This document shows, one piece after another, positions 25,250 to 37,845 of a stretch of DNA of 64,000 nt. This DNA is from Ipomoea triloba (taxonomy: Eukaryota; Streptophyta; Magnoliopsida; Solanales; Convolvulaceae). Where the stretch lies: positions 6,126,711 to 6,190,710 of the forward strand of contig NC_044930.1 of assembly GCF_003576645.1 (NCBI RefSeq). The letters are read 5' to 3'. A model generated the notes under the pieces. The model did not search any database, had not been told where the DNA came from, and saw only the letters and a list, made by a program, of their open reading frames with translations. The position numbers and the translations under genes were made by a program. How positions within the stretch are numbered: position 1 is the first letter of the stretch; each line of letters begins with the position of its first letter.

Positions 25250-26854
25250 TCAATCTTGGGTAGCTGCGCCTTGGTTGAGCTCAGCAAATCTCAGGCCAAC
25301 ACGCATCGAATGCTTCAAGAACTTCTCAGCACAACGACGCACGCAGGTCTCCTCTTGTTTGTCCAAAGTTTTGCGACGGAACGTATCAACACAATCGGTG
25401 AAGCATCTCTCCACCAGGTTGTTGTACATCCGTAAGCTGCAGTATCCACCCAAAAGAAGCATAATCATAATGGTTCCAGTTTTAACTTTTAAGGATGTGT
25501 TGAAATTGCAAAAGCTTGCACAACACATTGTGTACATGGAAAAAACAACATAAGGAATTTAAAATGCATCATAGCCTCAAAAATAATATAAGGAAGTGGA
25601 TAAAATTCAGATTTACCAGTTTCATCATATCAAAAATTAAATACAAGCATGCATATCAATTAGTATAACTGTATAAGTAATGCAAAATAGAAAACCACAC
25701 TAAAAGGACTCAACAGATGTTTCTTCAACTTATAAAACAACCAGATAAGTCATTTTTTAAAGTACAAGTAGATTTCATCACCCTTAAACAAGAATCAAAA
25801 GATCCCTTGCTTGGTTATCCAGACTTATAAACCTCCTAGCTTCTATCACATCATGCACATGAATTTGATCATTTGCAAAAATAAATACTGTCATTTAGAG
25901 TTCAATACAAACCATTAAGTTGAAGACTGACAAAATGTGTTCATTTCTTCACCTTCAATATTGTAAGCCAAGCTTACTCATTGTCCAATCACCCAACACC
26001 CAAGCATGACACTTAATTATAAAACAGATTTTATTCTATAACTACAAATGCAACTTGTGCAAAATATACAATATGACAGAATTTGAAGATGTACAAAACA
26101 GAATTTACATATAGCACTTTGTTAAGTACCCTTTCTTGTCCCCAAGTGAGTCCAGCATGACATAACAAGTATGCCTTATAAAATTGACTAGAGAAATCAT
26201 TCAGCACGACTTAATATTAAATCAATCCATTATGCAATAAGTGAAGAACTTTTGAAGCATGAAGCTTGTGACTTGAGATTAATGCTTGGTGACAAACAAG
26301 ATTTAGCAGATAGCTGCTAACCTGACTTATCCATTACTTCCAATACAATTGGTAACACGGCACAAAAATCTGTTTACGCAACTAAGACTAGAATAATTCC
26401 TCTTATCAGCTTATGAAATTGTACCCAACTGACGGTTAATCTGAATTGCATCTTAAATTTTCCCAATCGATCAATCCAGGCTGAAAATTTATGCGGCCAA
26501 CTCAAGAGGTGTGATAAAATTTGCCCCTTTGATAAATCACCATTTCTCAAATTCGAGAAAAGGCCATACCTTCAGCTCGGTTGTTAAAATGCCATTTACC
26601 TTATTATCGCTCATATCAGTACGAAATCCCCATTAGTGAAAGTAAACAACAGTTATAGCAAAAAAAAAATAAAAAATAGTACTCGTATGCCATGAAATTA
26701 ATAAGCAAATCAACACATACACACATACACACATACAGAGAAAGAGAAAGAGAAAGAACCTGTCACGGATTTGGAGTTGGTCAATCATGGCGGACATACG
26801 AATCTTATCTTCCTCGGGAAGATTGTCCATGTCTCCAATCATGCTCTTGTCCAT
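25250..26854 (-). CDS. TIM9: Mitochondrial import chaperone TIM9
   Basis: A small Tim protein of the intermembrane space. With Tim10 it forms the hexameric chaperone that escorts hydrophobic carrier proteins to the TIM22 complex. Two exons, 26854-26760 and 25436-25250, join through a split Ser codon and give 93 aa, the usual length. The twin CX3C motif is visible as CFTDC and CVRRC, and the conserved [12 protein letters not shown] and [17 protein letters not shown] blocks flank it. The start [17 protein letters not shown] fits plant TIM9. The single intron (25437-26759) is large for such a small gene; near its donor it holds a short CACATA and GAAAGA repeat. Identification is secure. Confidence 0.95.
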
Positions 26855-27212
26855 CCTGCTTGATCGCTTCTCCGATTCACTGCTAGGGTTTTAGAAGAGA
26901 AGACTGGAAGACCAAAGTTTGTTTTGCTTTCTTGCACTGAGGACTGAGGAGGAAGGCATCTAAAACCAAAAACCCTAGCGATTTTGCGAAGCGGGTCAAG
27001 TTCTCTCGGACTTATTTTGCTAGTAGGTCCTTAGTCTTCAAGAAATTGCTATTATTTAAGGTTATGTTTATCAATTATCACTCGATCCCCCTATTATTTA
27101 TCTTCTTTAATCATTAAATACAATTTATAATTTCAATAAAACTTTGGGGTCTTTACAATAAATTGTTAATACATTTTTTTTGAAAGTAGTTAATACATTT
27201 TTTTAATATATA

Positions 27213-28036
27213 AGGAAAATTTACACTTTTTCCCCCTAAATAATAAGCTTGTAGTATTTTTTTTTCCAGAGTTATTCATGTATCTTAATTTGTCCTCTTA
27301 ATTATTTAAAAAGTGATCGTTTTTCTCCTTTAATGTTAAATATATATTTTTACCCTTAAAATAATTATTTTATTTATTTTTCTTCTCCAACAAATTATTG
27401 CTTATATGTAGGGATGACTACGGTTGGACTTGAACCGAACTGAAACGGTAGGGATAGTTCTTGTTATGATTCAGAATCGAAAAAAATAGTTATTGAATTT
27501 AGACTATTTAAAAAATACAAAATAGAATTTACAAAAATAAATACATTTTGAACCGGCGGTTCAAACCGAAACTGGAATCGTAATAAATGCGAATCGGAAC
27601 CGAACAGATTTGTAAATACCATTTGTAAATGATAAATCTATTCAGTTCCAATTCACATTTATTCTGATTTCAATTTCGGTTTGAACAGCCGGTTCAAATT
27701 TATTTATTTATTAAAATTCTATTTTCTATTTTAAAATAGTTTAAACTCAATAATTATTTTATTTTTTTCCCAGTTCTTAGTCGTGATAAGAACCGTTCCC
27801 ACTGTTTCAGTTCGGTTCAAATCGTAGTCATCCCTACGACCCTACACATAAGTAATAATTTGTTGGAGAAGGAAATGCATGAAATAATTATTTTAAGGAT
27901 AAAAATGTTCATTTAACATCCAAGGGAGGAAATCTCCACTTTTAAAATAATTGAAATGACAAATGTGGATACATAAATATCTCAGAGGGAACAAATATTA
28001 TAAGCCTATAATGCAGGGGAGAATATCAATTATCCT
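27213..28036. repeat. Long inverted repeat with arms of about 400 bp
   Basis: The left arm (from about 27213) and right arm (to about 28036) are reverse complements with moderate divergence. Shared blocks include CTCCAACAAATTATT, TAGGGATGACTACG and AACCG/CGGTT words toward the centre near 27620. The right arm has about eight extra bases beside TAGGGATGACTACG, which may mark one element nested in another. No coding capacity. The class is uncertain because no target duplication was found. Confidence 0.75.
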
Positions 28037-28245
28037 AAATTTGAATTGTTTGACCACCTTTAGATGTCTAACTTGATCAATAAGTTAAAATGATTGCTTG
28101 ATAAACAATTTTTTAATTTAGCTTATTAATGCCAATAAGTTGAAAAAAAAAGAGTTATTTTGAGTAACTTATTAATATCAGTTTATTATATTTTTGTTTT
28201 AAAAGACTAATTTATTATTAACAGTTATTGATTGTATAAACATAT

Positions 28246-28381
28246 ATATTACTGATTCTATTACAATGCAGTATCTGTTAATAACCAGTTTCTCAATCTA
28301 ATGGAATCAATATCGCCTCCCAAAATCCCCATACAAGAAAATAACTTGTGTCACTGGACCACAAAGTCCTTGGCAAAGAAG
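28246..28381 (-). mobile_element. Diverged SINE-like fragment
   Basis: The minus strand resembles the repeat at 2349-2517: TTGTGGTCCAGTGACAC, then GGAGGCGATATTGA, then GATTGAGAAA and AACAGATACTGCATTGTAA. The region that would hold the B box is degenerate. Confidence 0.45.
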
Positions 28382-28616
28382 AAGATGGGTTAATAGGATA
28401 GTTTTTATTTTTGTTTTTCACTTGTCATATGTGAAATCAAAAGGAGCAAAAGCAAATTTGATAATTTTTAGACAATTGCATAATGTTCGGTGAAACCGAA
28501 GTACCGAACATTAATTTATTAGTTCTAACCTCAAATTTAATAATTGATTGGACAATTTGTAATTTTACATCCTCCAACACTTTTAGGTAAAAAAAAAAAG
28601 TTAGGGCTTAGAATTA

Positions 28617-29085
28617 AGGTGTGTTTGGTAACTCGGAAAATGCTTTTCTAAATCATTTTATGAACTTTCGGTGTTTGGCAACGTCTGGAAAATGCGGTCA
28701 ACGAAAAATGATTTCCGTTGTCCATGGAAAAGACCCCTTTTTCGAAAGAAAAAAAAAACTTTCGGACAAAAAGTCTGGAAGTAATTTTCTGGAAACTTTT
28801 TCCGTGCGAAGGACGAGCCGTCCCTCTCTCGTTTCGGCGGGTTGGTTTTCGTCGGAACTGCTATGGTTTCCAGTCGAAAACAATAGTAGCGTCGTGTTTT
28901 TTGTCTTTCTTTTTTTAATAATAAATAATATTATTTTATATTATTTTTATATTTTAAATAAAATAATAAAAATATATAATTATACAATTCTACTCATTTT
29001 CTAAAAAATGAACCAAACTGGAAAAATGACTCATTTTCCAAAAAATATTTTATAGAAATCATTTTCTTACTTTTCAAATACACCC
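28617..29085. mobile_element. Harbinger-like MITE 1 (TTA duplication)
   Basis: The ends AGGTGTGTTTGG and CAAATACACCC are inverted repeats, flanked by TTA at 28614-28616 and 29086-29088. A 3-bp TTA/TAA duplication with GGGTGTGTTTGG termini is typical of Tourist/PIF-Harbinger MITEs. The interior is rich in GGAAAATG and CATTTTCC words. The open frame inside (28621-29004) is not a gene. Confidence 0.7.
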
Positions 29086-29088
29086 TTA

Positions 29089-30143
29089 GGGTGTGTTTGG
29101 AAAGCAGGAAAATGGTTTCTGGAAAATGATTTCTGAAAAATGAGTCATTTTCCAAAAAATATTTTCCTTTCTTGTGTTTGGCTGTAGAACAGAAAACTGT
29201 GTTGGTGTGTTTGGCTCATTTTTCAAAAAATGGGTAGGAAAATGAACAGAATTATATAATTGAATATTTTAATTAATTTGTTTAAATGTAATTAACAACA
29301 TTTATAACAAATATACAATCCAAAAAATAAAATAATCACAAAAAAAAAATCACAACAAAATAATATCTATCTCATAAAAAAAAATAAAAATAAAAGTGGC
29401 CGACTGATTTCAGATGTCAAATAAAAAAAATAAAACCCATAATATCTATCTCATAATAAAAAAATAAATTATTACTTAAAAACAAAAAGAAAAAGTTGAA
29501 GATGTCAAGAAGATGAAGAAGTTAAAGCATTTAGGAGGCCTAAGGAGATGGAAGAAGCAAAGGAGAAGGAAGAAGCAAACTTCCGGAAAATGACTTCCCC
29601 AAAAAAAGAGGGAAGTAATTTTCCATAAAATTGGGCTTATTTTCCATTGACCAAGAAGTTCATTTCTATTGACTCTATTTTCCCCTCCTTCCCAAACACC
29701 AAAAACTCGGAAAATGATTTCTAGAAATCATTTTCCGGGTGATGGTGTAAATGTAAACGGGGTACGGATTTACACCACGTGTGTTGTTTGATTGTGTATG
29801 ATGTAGTGTATGAAGTGTGTATGCTTGAATGCAGGGAGAAGGGGAAAGGAAGCCATGGTTTCTTCTTGGAGAAGAAGAGCCAAGAACAAGAGAGAGAGAG
29901 GAGTGAATGATGGATGGATCCAGAATGAATTTTGGATACCATTAACAGGAGGGTCAGGTCCTTTATATAGAAATAGGACCTAACCTTTAAGAATATAATA
30001 CTTCCCAAAGGTCACTTGCCCCTTAACAATTTCTAAGGGACACCCGATCTTTTAGGGATACAACAATACATGGACTATACACATTGTACTTCTACAGTAG
30101 TCCCTGGGGGTATTTACCCATCACCGGGTTTCCAAACACACCC
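29089..30143. mobile_element. Harbinger-like MITE 2, split by a solo LTR
   Basis: It begins GGGTGTGTTTGG and ends CCAAACACACCC, flanked by TTA at 29086-29088 and 30144-30146. The left TTA is shared with the right end of MITE 1, so the two elements abut. A 384-bp solo LTR interrupts it close to its right end. Without that insertion and its 5-bp duplication the element would be about 666 bp. No coding capacity. Confidence 0.75.
29740..30123 (-). mobile_element. Solo LTR nested in MITE 2
   Basis: The 384-bp unit begins TGATGG, ends CCATCA and is bounded by identical CCGGG pentamers at 29735-29739 and 30124-30128. TG..CA termini with a 5-bp duplication identify an LTR, and there is no internal region or second LTR, so it is a solo LTR. 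A TATA box (CTATATAAAGG) followed by a CT-rich leader reads on the minus strand, so the LTR probably points that way. Confidence 0.85.
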
Positions 30144-30374
30144 TTAGTTGAAAATCTAATGTATAAAAGAAAACTAGTTATCACACATGCGAATGGTTCA
30201 ATGCTCAATGTACATTTTTAAATTAGTGTTTCAAAATTTATTAAGTATAATTCAAATATTCGATATCCTAACACATATGAATGTATGATCAAAATTAAGA
30301 CCTCAACAAATAATTATACTAACATTTTTTTAATTCATGTTAGGAGTCTAAGACTCTTATTATATTTTTGTAAA

Positions 30375-30915
30375 GAGTTAATACCCAATATAGTCCTCGA
30401 CTATAGTGGTTTTACTCAATTTAGTCCTAAATGACTTTTTGTGTTCAATATAGTCCTTGACTTTGATGGTTTTACCCAATTTAGTCCTTTGTTAAAAATT
30501 CTGTTAGTTAACGGTTATAAATACGGTCCTAATGGTAATTTCTCATCCTCCATCCCATTTAGGATGATTCCTTCTTCTTCCCCTTATTAAGATCCACGCA
30601 GAAATGTAAATTTTCGCACTAAATCAACTTCAATCCTAAATAAATAAATACAGAGTAAATAAATATTTGGCTACGAAAATTTACATTTCTGCATGGATCT
30701 TAATAAGGGGAAGAAGAAGGAATCATCCTAAATGGGATGAAGGACAAGAAATTACCATTAGGACCATATTTCTAACCGTCCACTAACATAATTTTTAACA
30801 AAGGACTAAATTGAGTAAAACCATTAAAGTCGAGGACTAAATTGAGCACAAAAAGTCATTTAGGACTAAATTGAGTAAAACCACTATAGTCAAGGACTAT
30901 ATCAGGTATTAACTC
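30375..30915. mobile_element. MULE-type foldback element
   Basis: The termini are GAGTTAATACC and GGTATTAACTC, with long inverted arms that continue almost to the centre near 30640. The flanking 10-mers TTTTTGTAAA at 30365-30374 and 30916-30925 are identical. A 9-10 bp duplication with long inverted repeats fits Mutator-like elements. It has no coding capacity and lies just upstream of the kinesin promoter. Confidence 0.8.
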
Positions 30916-31027
30916 TTTTTGTAAATGTAAAAAACAAAAAAAGCGGATTTTTTTAAAATTTTTTTTCGAGTACTAAAAGCGGATTGTTATATCCATGGTG
31001 GCCCAGACGTCTTTAATTCAAAGTTCA

Positions 31028-31104
31028 AACGGTAACCGCATTTCGAAAATTTGAATTCATCATCTCTCCGCAGCTCGCAAGTCGCAAACCCTGTTCTTTA
31101 ACGG
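31028..31104 (+). promoter_or_regulatory. MSA-core-like motifs upstream of the KIN-10 gene
   Basis: TCAAACGGTAACC contains AACGG at 31028-31032, and CTTTAACGGTCTC contains it at 31100-31104, both followed by T as in the MSA consensus. They sit about 475-550 bases before the ATG. MSA elements drive G2/M expression through MYB3R factors, which suits a mitotic kinesin. Function is inferred. Confidence 0.4.
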
Positions 31105-31578
31105 TCTCTCTCGCTACTCCATCTCCGAACCTTCAGTCACTGTGTCTGCGTCTGAAGCGAGCCAAATCGATCCTCACCGGACAAGGTATTTCGACTACAG
31201 AAATTTCAATTCGGATTCCTCAGCTTGACTACACAAGGTAAAAATAAAATAAAATAGAATCTGGTTTGTTTTTCTCTTCTGTGTTGGTGTACGTTTATCT
31301 TTCTCCCTCGATCGCTGGGAAGTTTTGTTTATTACATAGCCAAGTGATGAAAATTTTGATTCTGAAAGTTCATCGAATTGATCAGAATTTTAGGTTGATT
31401 TCCTTCCTTCCTTCCTATTTCTCTTAATTTGACTAGTAAATGTTTGTATTAATTTCAAGCTTGAGTATATGACAAAGTTGTAGCTGATCGATTGTATGAA
31501 CATGCTGTGTTTTAAAATTTAATATTAGGATTTCAAGAAGTTAAGCTGACAGGTACGCTGTTTCCGAGTATAGATATA

Positions 31579-34500
31579 ATGGCGGCAGATATGGCTAGCC
31601 TTAAGGCATCTCAAACGGAGAACATTTCGACTCCGGAAAGACTCCAAACCTCACAATCTAGCTTAATATCTAAGGTGAAAGTCATTGTAAGAGTTCGCCC
31701 CTTTCTTCCTCAAGAAATCTTGGCAAGAAATGGGAACTCGGTCTCTTGCGCATCGGCACTTCACTCTGATTCTGAAACTTCCGACGAAGTCACCGTTCAT
31801 CTGAAAGATTTTGAAACTAGGTACTTTGTTTTGGTCTTTGGGGGCAATTAAATTGTTACTAAAATGTCTACTTAAGAGTACTTGCTTATTTATGTGTACT
31901 AGTAAATTTCTGATTTATGGTCTCATGTCTTTTGCTTATTGCCTAGCCGAAAGGAATTTTACAAGTTGGATGGTTTTTATGGGCATGATGACAACAATGT
32001 CGGTCAAATTTTTCACAAGGAAGTTAGCCATTTGATCCCAGGGGTGTTCCGTGGCTACAACGCAACCGTATTTGCATATGGGGCAACTGGGAGTGGAAAA
32101 ACTTACACCATGCAGGTATCATTTTCATTGCTTCTGTAAACTCAAATTTCCTTCAATTCCATTAGTGAAACTGTATTGAAGTAGAATATGCATTGGAAAC
32201 TAAAAATATTTGAGAATAAAGCTAAATAAACGCAGCTTTAAAATTTATGAATGCATGAGGAGGGGTCTTATTGAGCAAATATGTTCAGAACTCAACTAGA
32301 AATTGGCTTACCATTGTGCAGAATAAAAGACTCCTCTTGAAGTTGATTATGAATTTGTATCATTTCTCCATCAATTTTTTAATCTGAAATTTCATCTTGT
32401 CTGTGCTCTATGTATTTGTCACTCCATAGTGCCCACAAAGAAGCATAGCAAGTATCAAACCTGTGAACAGGGACATTCCTTATTCTTTTAAGTTGGGTAC
32501 CTTAGCATGTAAAATGACTTTTTTTAATACATAGTCACCTATGCTTCAGTTTCAGAGCATTACTTATTCTTTTTAAGTTGGGTTCCTTAGATGTAGAATG
32601 GCATTTTAAAAATACATATTCACGTGCACTTTAGTTTCTGTTTACCCTTCTCAAATATACATGCAAAAATAAATGATTCTTGATTTTCTTGTACAGGGAA
32701 GTGCTGAGATACCTGGTCTAATGCCACTTGCAATGTCATCCATCCTTTCAATTTGTCAAAGCACTGGAAGTACTGTGGCCATCTCTTACTACGAGATTTA
32801 TATGGATAAATGCTATGATTTGCTAGAACTGAAAAATAAGGAAGTTGCTATATTGGATGATAAAGATGGGCAGATTCATCTGAAGGGACTTGCACAAGTT
32901 GGAGTTATCTCAATGTCAGGCTTTCATGAGATTTTCTCTGCTGCAGTTCAGAGAAGAAAAGTTGCCCAGACAAGTCTTAATGATCTCTCTAGTCGGAGCC
33001 ATGGCGTGCTTGTCATATCTGTTTCCACACCTTGTCATGAAACCTCAGGGAATGTTATCACTGGGAAGCTGAATCTCATTGATTTAGCAGGTACTTCAGA
33101 TGATTAACATGGTAGACATGACTGGATACATACAAGGTTTTTATGTACAAGATTACTGACGTATTGTGTACTTTTATCTTATCTAATTAGGAAATGAAGA
33201 CAACAGGAGGACTTGCAATGAAGGAATTCGTCTCCAGGAGAGTGCCAAGATCAACCAGTCCCTTTTTGCATTGTCAAATGTGATCTACGCATTGAATAAC
33301 AACCAATTGCGAGTACCTTATAGGGAAAGCAAATTGACACGTGTACTGCAGGATTCCCTTGGAGGAACAAGCCGTGCTTTGATGGTTGCTTGTTTGGTAA
33401 GTAGTTCTCATCTTGTAATTTTATCACTGTTCTGAATATGAGAATATGAAGCTGAAACTTTCACTAAATTTAGTAAATTTGTTCCTTTATCACCCACTAG
33501 AACCCTGGAGAGTACCAGGAATCTGTTCATACAGTCAGTTTAGCAGCGAGGTCAAGGCACATTTCTAACTTTCTATCATCAGCTAAAAAAGAAAATACTC
33601 CAAAAGTTAAAGTTGACATGGAAGCAAAGCTTCGTGCTTGGCTGGAATCTAAAGGCAAGACAAAAAGCGCACAAAGGCCAAGGGTGGTTTCTTCTCCATT
33701 TACTAGTAAAACTCCAATTTCACTGTGCTCAGTCAAAAAAGTTAATATGTGTCCAAGTTCAACTAAAGCAAAATTGTTTAGCAACCAAGGTGCTTCAGGT
33801 TTAAAGCAGAGGTAAGGGATGCATGCATTAACTGGGGTACCCAGCTTAAGGTTTCTACTGCTATCACAGTATCACTATTTAATTCATTTCATTTTGCAGG
33901 GCTCCCGATGTTCCTTTTAGAAGCTTATTCGGTAGTAGACATGATTTTATCTCAGTTCTAGAGGTGAGCTGAAACATTTTTTAGCCTTCATAGTTATTTT
34001 CCCATATATGGGTAATTTTTTATGATGCTATTTTTACAAAGATCCTTATGATGTATCAAATAACAGAAGGGTTCACAAATTCTAATGTAGACAATACTAT
34101 ATGTTGCTATGTACACGGGCATTGCATCTTTTTAGTGAAATTCTTTGATTGTTAAGAGGTGCACTTCAGAGTTCAGATTCTACTGTTGTTTTACTATGCA
34201 TTAGTGATGATATACTGACATTTAGTAGTTTATTTAACGGTCCTTTTATTTGTTCAAAGTGCAAATTTTCCCCATTTAAGCTGGTTCCACACTTAAAAAA
34301 CAAAGCTGAAGAAACTTTGGATGTTTGCATTTGCAGGCACTAGACCATGTTAATGGTACAAATTTGGAAACAAAGCCTGAGGTTTCAGAAGAAAGAGACA
34401 GAGAGTCTAATAATTGTAAATCTCGTGCCTTTCTGCTGCATGATTAAATTTATTTAGTTTAATTCATTTTTCCCCAAATCAAGTGTATTATATAATATAT

Positions 34501-35447
34501 AAAAAAATTCTGAATATTGTGTAGATAATCAAGTGGTAAGGGAGGAGAAAAATGCAAATGTTGAATCTGTCAACCCTGTAAGATCATCACCCGCTGCTAA
34601 GGAAACTAATGCATTTCAAAGTCCACCTAGGAAAGCCCTTTCTCCAATTATCACCAACATAAACATTGAGAATGTTTCAGAAAAGGAGAAGAGACATATA
34701 TTCCTGTCTGATCCTGATAACAGTGCTGATAATAAATTTCAAGTGCCAGGAACACCACTTGATAAATTTAATACGAGGAGTTCCAATCTGAAGGTATAGA
34801 GCCAAGCCTATTTTCATGAACCCGTTGTTGTTGCTCCATTTGGTTCTGATTCCCGATGTGTATCAATATGCAGAGCTCTCTTGCCCAGGAATATATTGAA
34901 TTTCTGAATGCAGCCAACAGGTAAGTAGTTTGTCAGCTGTTTTTTTTTTTTTTTCTGCCTTCATTGTGCTTAGAGACATTACATTTATTTCTTGCTTTTT
35001 GGCAGGGAGGAACTGCTGGAGATAAGGGTAAGCAATGGATCAATTATAATGGTCACAATTGTCTTGTCAATAAGCTGATTTGCATTTTTTTTTTTTAATT
35101 ACACAGGGTATAGGACAGAAACTTGCTGACTACATTATTGAACTAAGGGAGGAAAGCCCCTTGAAATCGGTAAGACCCTCTTCCAAAGCAAATACACTGT
35201 TTTGAACTCTTCTAAGCACCCTGATCCGTGCTGAAATTATAGCGTTATGTTCTCTTGCAGCTTAATGATTTAGAGAAGTTGGGCCTTTCGTCAAAACAGG
35301 TAAGTTTGTTAACTTGCTATAAAACATTCAGCTCTTCATATCTTCATTGCGGCCATGAAATGATTCTTGATCTTACATGGATCATGTCTGTGTAACTTGC
35401 AGGTGCAAAACCTGTTTGGTAAAGCTGCGAAGATCTTATTTGAATAG
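31579..35447 (+). CDS. KIN10: Kinesin-like protein, KIN-10 family, with C-terminal HhH
   Basis: A microtubule motor of the kinesin-10 (KID-like) family, expected at spindle or phragmoplast microtubules. Exons: 31579-31820, 31947-32115, 32697-33090, 33191-33396, 33501-33811, 33900-33963, 34337-34415, 34525-34793, 34874-34920, 35006-35027, 35107-35169, 35261-35299, 35403-35447. Phases join throughout and give 649 aa, a normal length. The N-terminal motor has [11 protein letters not shown], the P-loop GATGSGKT (126-133), switch I NDLSSRSH (232-239) and switch II DLAGNE (266-271; DLAGSE in many kinesins). The tail ends in a helix-hairpin-helix (about 594-649; [14 protein letters not shown]), the kind of DNA-binding fold seen in KID. 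It resembles Arabidopsis KIN-10B/C more than KIN-10A. A 5' UTR intron after about 31237 is likely. Confidence 0.93.
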
Positions 35448-35619
35448 ACCTGTGTACCAACACCTTGTTGTGTCGTAAGGATCCAGGATTATGTGTATCC
35501 TATCAGTTGGGTTAATACTCATATCTGCTGAGTGCTTGGCCAATTTGTGTATGTATTGACTGACATGTGTGTTAATTGAATGAAGTGTGAGGAAAGTAGG
35601 AAACACAGTAATCTAACTG

Positions 35620-37845
35620 TTATAATAACATTGTTATTATATTAAACCAACTCAAAATGTTGTGAAGTGGTCATTAATGGAGTACTGGAGTCAACATGTG
35701 ATGAAGTAGTTATTAATGGGATGTGAAGTGTGTTAGGTTTATAGATTAGTTTCATTTGTATGTTTGTTAAAATTAGTGGATTAGTGACATATTAGTCAAC
35801 TATAAATAGATTGCTTTGTTTTTTATTTCAAATGTAAGAGTGTGTGTATTAAGAAGTTACAGCTTTAAACTTTTCCTATTTCGAATTTTACACACACATA
35901 TATATATGTATAAAGATATATTACATTAAATATATCTTTCACTTGGTATTAGAGCATGTTAACCTTCCAACCTCAAGATATTTGTTGTTGTGAGATACGG
36001 CAACGAATTTCAATATTCTATGGTGGGATCCCAAATTAGATGGGAAACTCGATTATAATTATTGGCAAATTATGATGACTACACATTTGAAAGCTCAAAA
36101 TCTTTGGAGCTATGTTGATCTTGGTTTACTAGATGAAGCTTATGCAACTGCTATAAGGCGAGATCAATTAGCCTTGAGACAAATTCACCAAGGTGTTGAT
36201 TACTCCATTTTTGGGCAGTTAGCTGGTGTTGAAATAACAAATGAAGCTTGAGACATCTTAAACGTGTCACACAAAGGAATAAAGAATTGCCCAATGATAG
36301 ATAGACACATATCTATCGTTTCTGTAGATGTCATCTCATATCGATCATATATCATTCCTACAATTGTGGCAAGTATAGACACAAAATTGCATATTGCTAG
36401 TATAATGAAGATAATCGTGGAAATCAAGCAAACGTTGCTGAAAAGTTTGGTGAGAGTTCTATTGAACCTAAAACCTTATTTTTGGCTGGTAATAGTTTGT
36501 CTGCAGATGAAAACACATGATTTTTGGATACAAGATGTAGTAATATGTGTGGGAAGAAAGAATTTTTTTCCGAACTAGATGAATCGGTCTAAAGTGACAT
36601 TTAGCAATAAGTCAAAAGTGTAAATTTTGGAAAAAAAAAAAGAAGTAAACTCTCTATTCAGTTGAAGGATGATACTTGTAATTTTATATCTGATGTTTTC
36701 TATGCTCCTGGACTATACCAAAATTTGTTGAGTATGGGGCAATCAGAAGAAATGATATAAAAAAAATATTACTCATGAGTACTGTACCATTGTTGATGCA
36801 AAGCGGTTTTGATTGTCAAGGTAAATATGTCCCAAAATTGACTATTTCCTTTGAGAATCAATCATGCACTTCTTGTTTGCTTTAATTTTTGAAGTCGGTG
36901 ATGATAATTGGTTATGACATATGCGGTTTGGGCATTTTCATTTCTAGGGATTAAATTAACTAGCAAGAAATAAACTTGTTTATGATTTGTCGATTGTTAA
37001 TGTTCCTAACAATATTTGTGAGATTTGTTTGATTGGGAATAAACATAGAGAATATTTTTCTGTAGACAAGCATAAAAGAGCCACAAAAATAGTTGGAGAT
37101 TGTTTACTCAAATCTTTGTTTATTGGAAGTTTCCTCACATGGATGTTGTTAGTATTTTGTTACTTTAATTGATGATTTCAGTAGGAAAATATGTGTTTAT
37201 TTTCTGAAGTAAAAGTCAGATACTGTGATGTTTTCAAACAATTTAATATTTTTGGTGAAAAGCAAAGTGGTTATGTGCTTAAAATTTTGAGAACTCATAG
37301 ATGTATATAATATATTGCTTCTGATGAACTTTTAAAGAAAAATGGTATTCAACATCACATGACAACTAGGTACACTTTACAAAAAAATGGAGTGGCTGAG
37401 ATGAAGAATAGAGTTGTCATAGATATGGTAATGTGTATGCTGAAATCTAAAAATCTACCCAAGTCTTTCTGGGTAGAAACAATGACTTATGCTATTTATG
37501 TATTGAACATGTGTCCAACTAAAAGTGTTTGTGATAAGACACCTAAAAAAACTTGGAGTGAGGATAAACCTTCTATCAAACATCTCAAGGTTTTTGGATG
37601 TTTGGTATATGAACATGTGCTAGACCAATTAAGGATGAAGCTGGATGATAAACGTGAGAAATGTATTTTCATTGGTTATAGTGACACTTCAAAGGCTTAT
37701 AAACTATACAATCCTGAAACTCAAAATGTTGTTATAAGTCGTAATGTAACTTTTGATGAATATAGTGCATGAGATTGGCCAGCTAAAGAAGAAGAGTCAA
37801 TTGTTGTTCCCATTGTTCCTGAAAATGTTGTTGATGGGCAACTTT
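35620..37845 (+). mobile_element. Decayed, truncated Ty1/copia retrotransposon
   Basis: A 5' LTR of about 320 bp ends near 35941 and has a CTATAAATAG TATA box near 35800. It is followed by a primer-binding site of the initiator-Met type (TGGTATTAGAGC, 35944-35955). Degenerate gag-like coding (about 36030-36250), a zinc-knuckle remnant (near 36365), a GAG-pre-integrase remnant (about 36985-37170) and the C-terminal half of an integrase (37359-37772) follow in copia order. Stops and frameshifts interrupt all parts. Reverse transcriptase, RNase H and the 3' LTR are absent. It is not capable of movement by itself. Confidence 0.85.
35944..35955 (+). other. Retrotransposon primer-binding site
   Basis: TGGTATTAGAGC differs by one base from TGGTATCAGAGC, the common plant Ty1/copia site complementary to initiator-Met tRNA. 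It sits just inside the proposed 5' LTR end and fixes the element's orientation. Confidence 0.85.

Noticed and set aside
28621..29004. 127-codon frame
   Set aside because: It coincides with MITE 1 and consists of its repeated GGAAAATG words; not a gene.
29721..30008. 95-codon minus-strand frame
   Set aside because: It lies inside the solo LTR and its leader-like CT-rich stretch; there is no domain.
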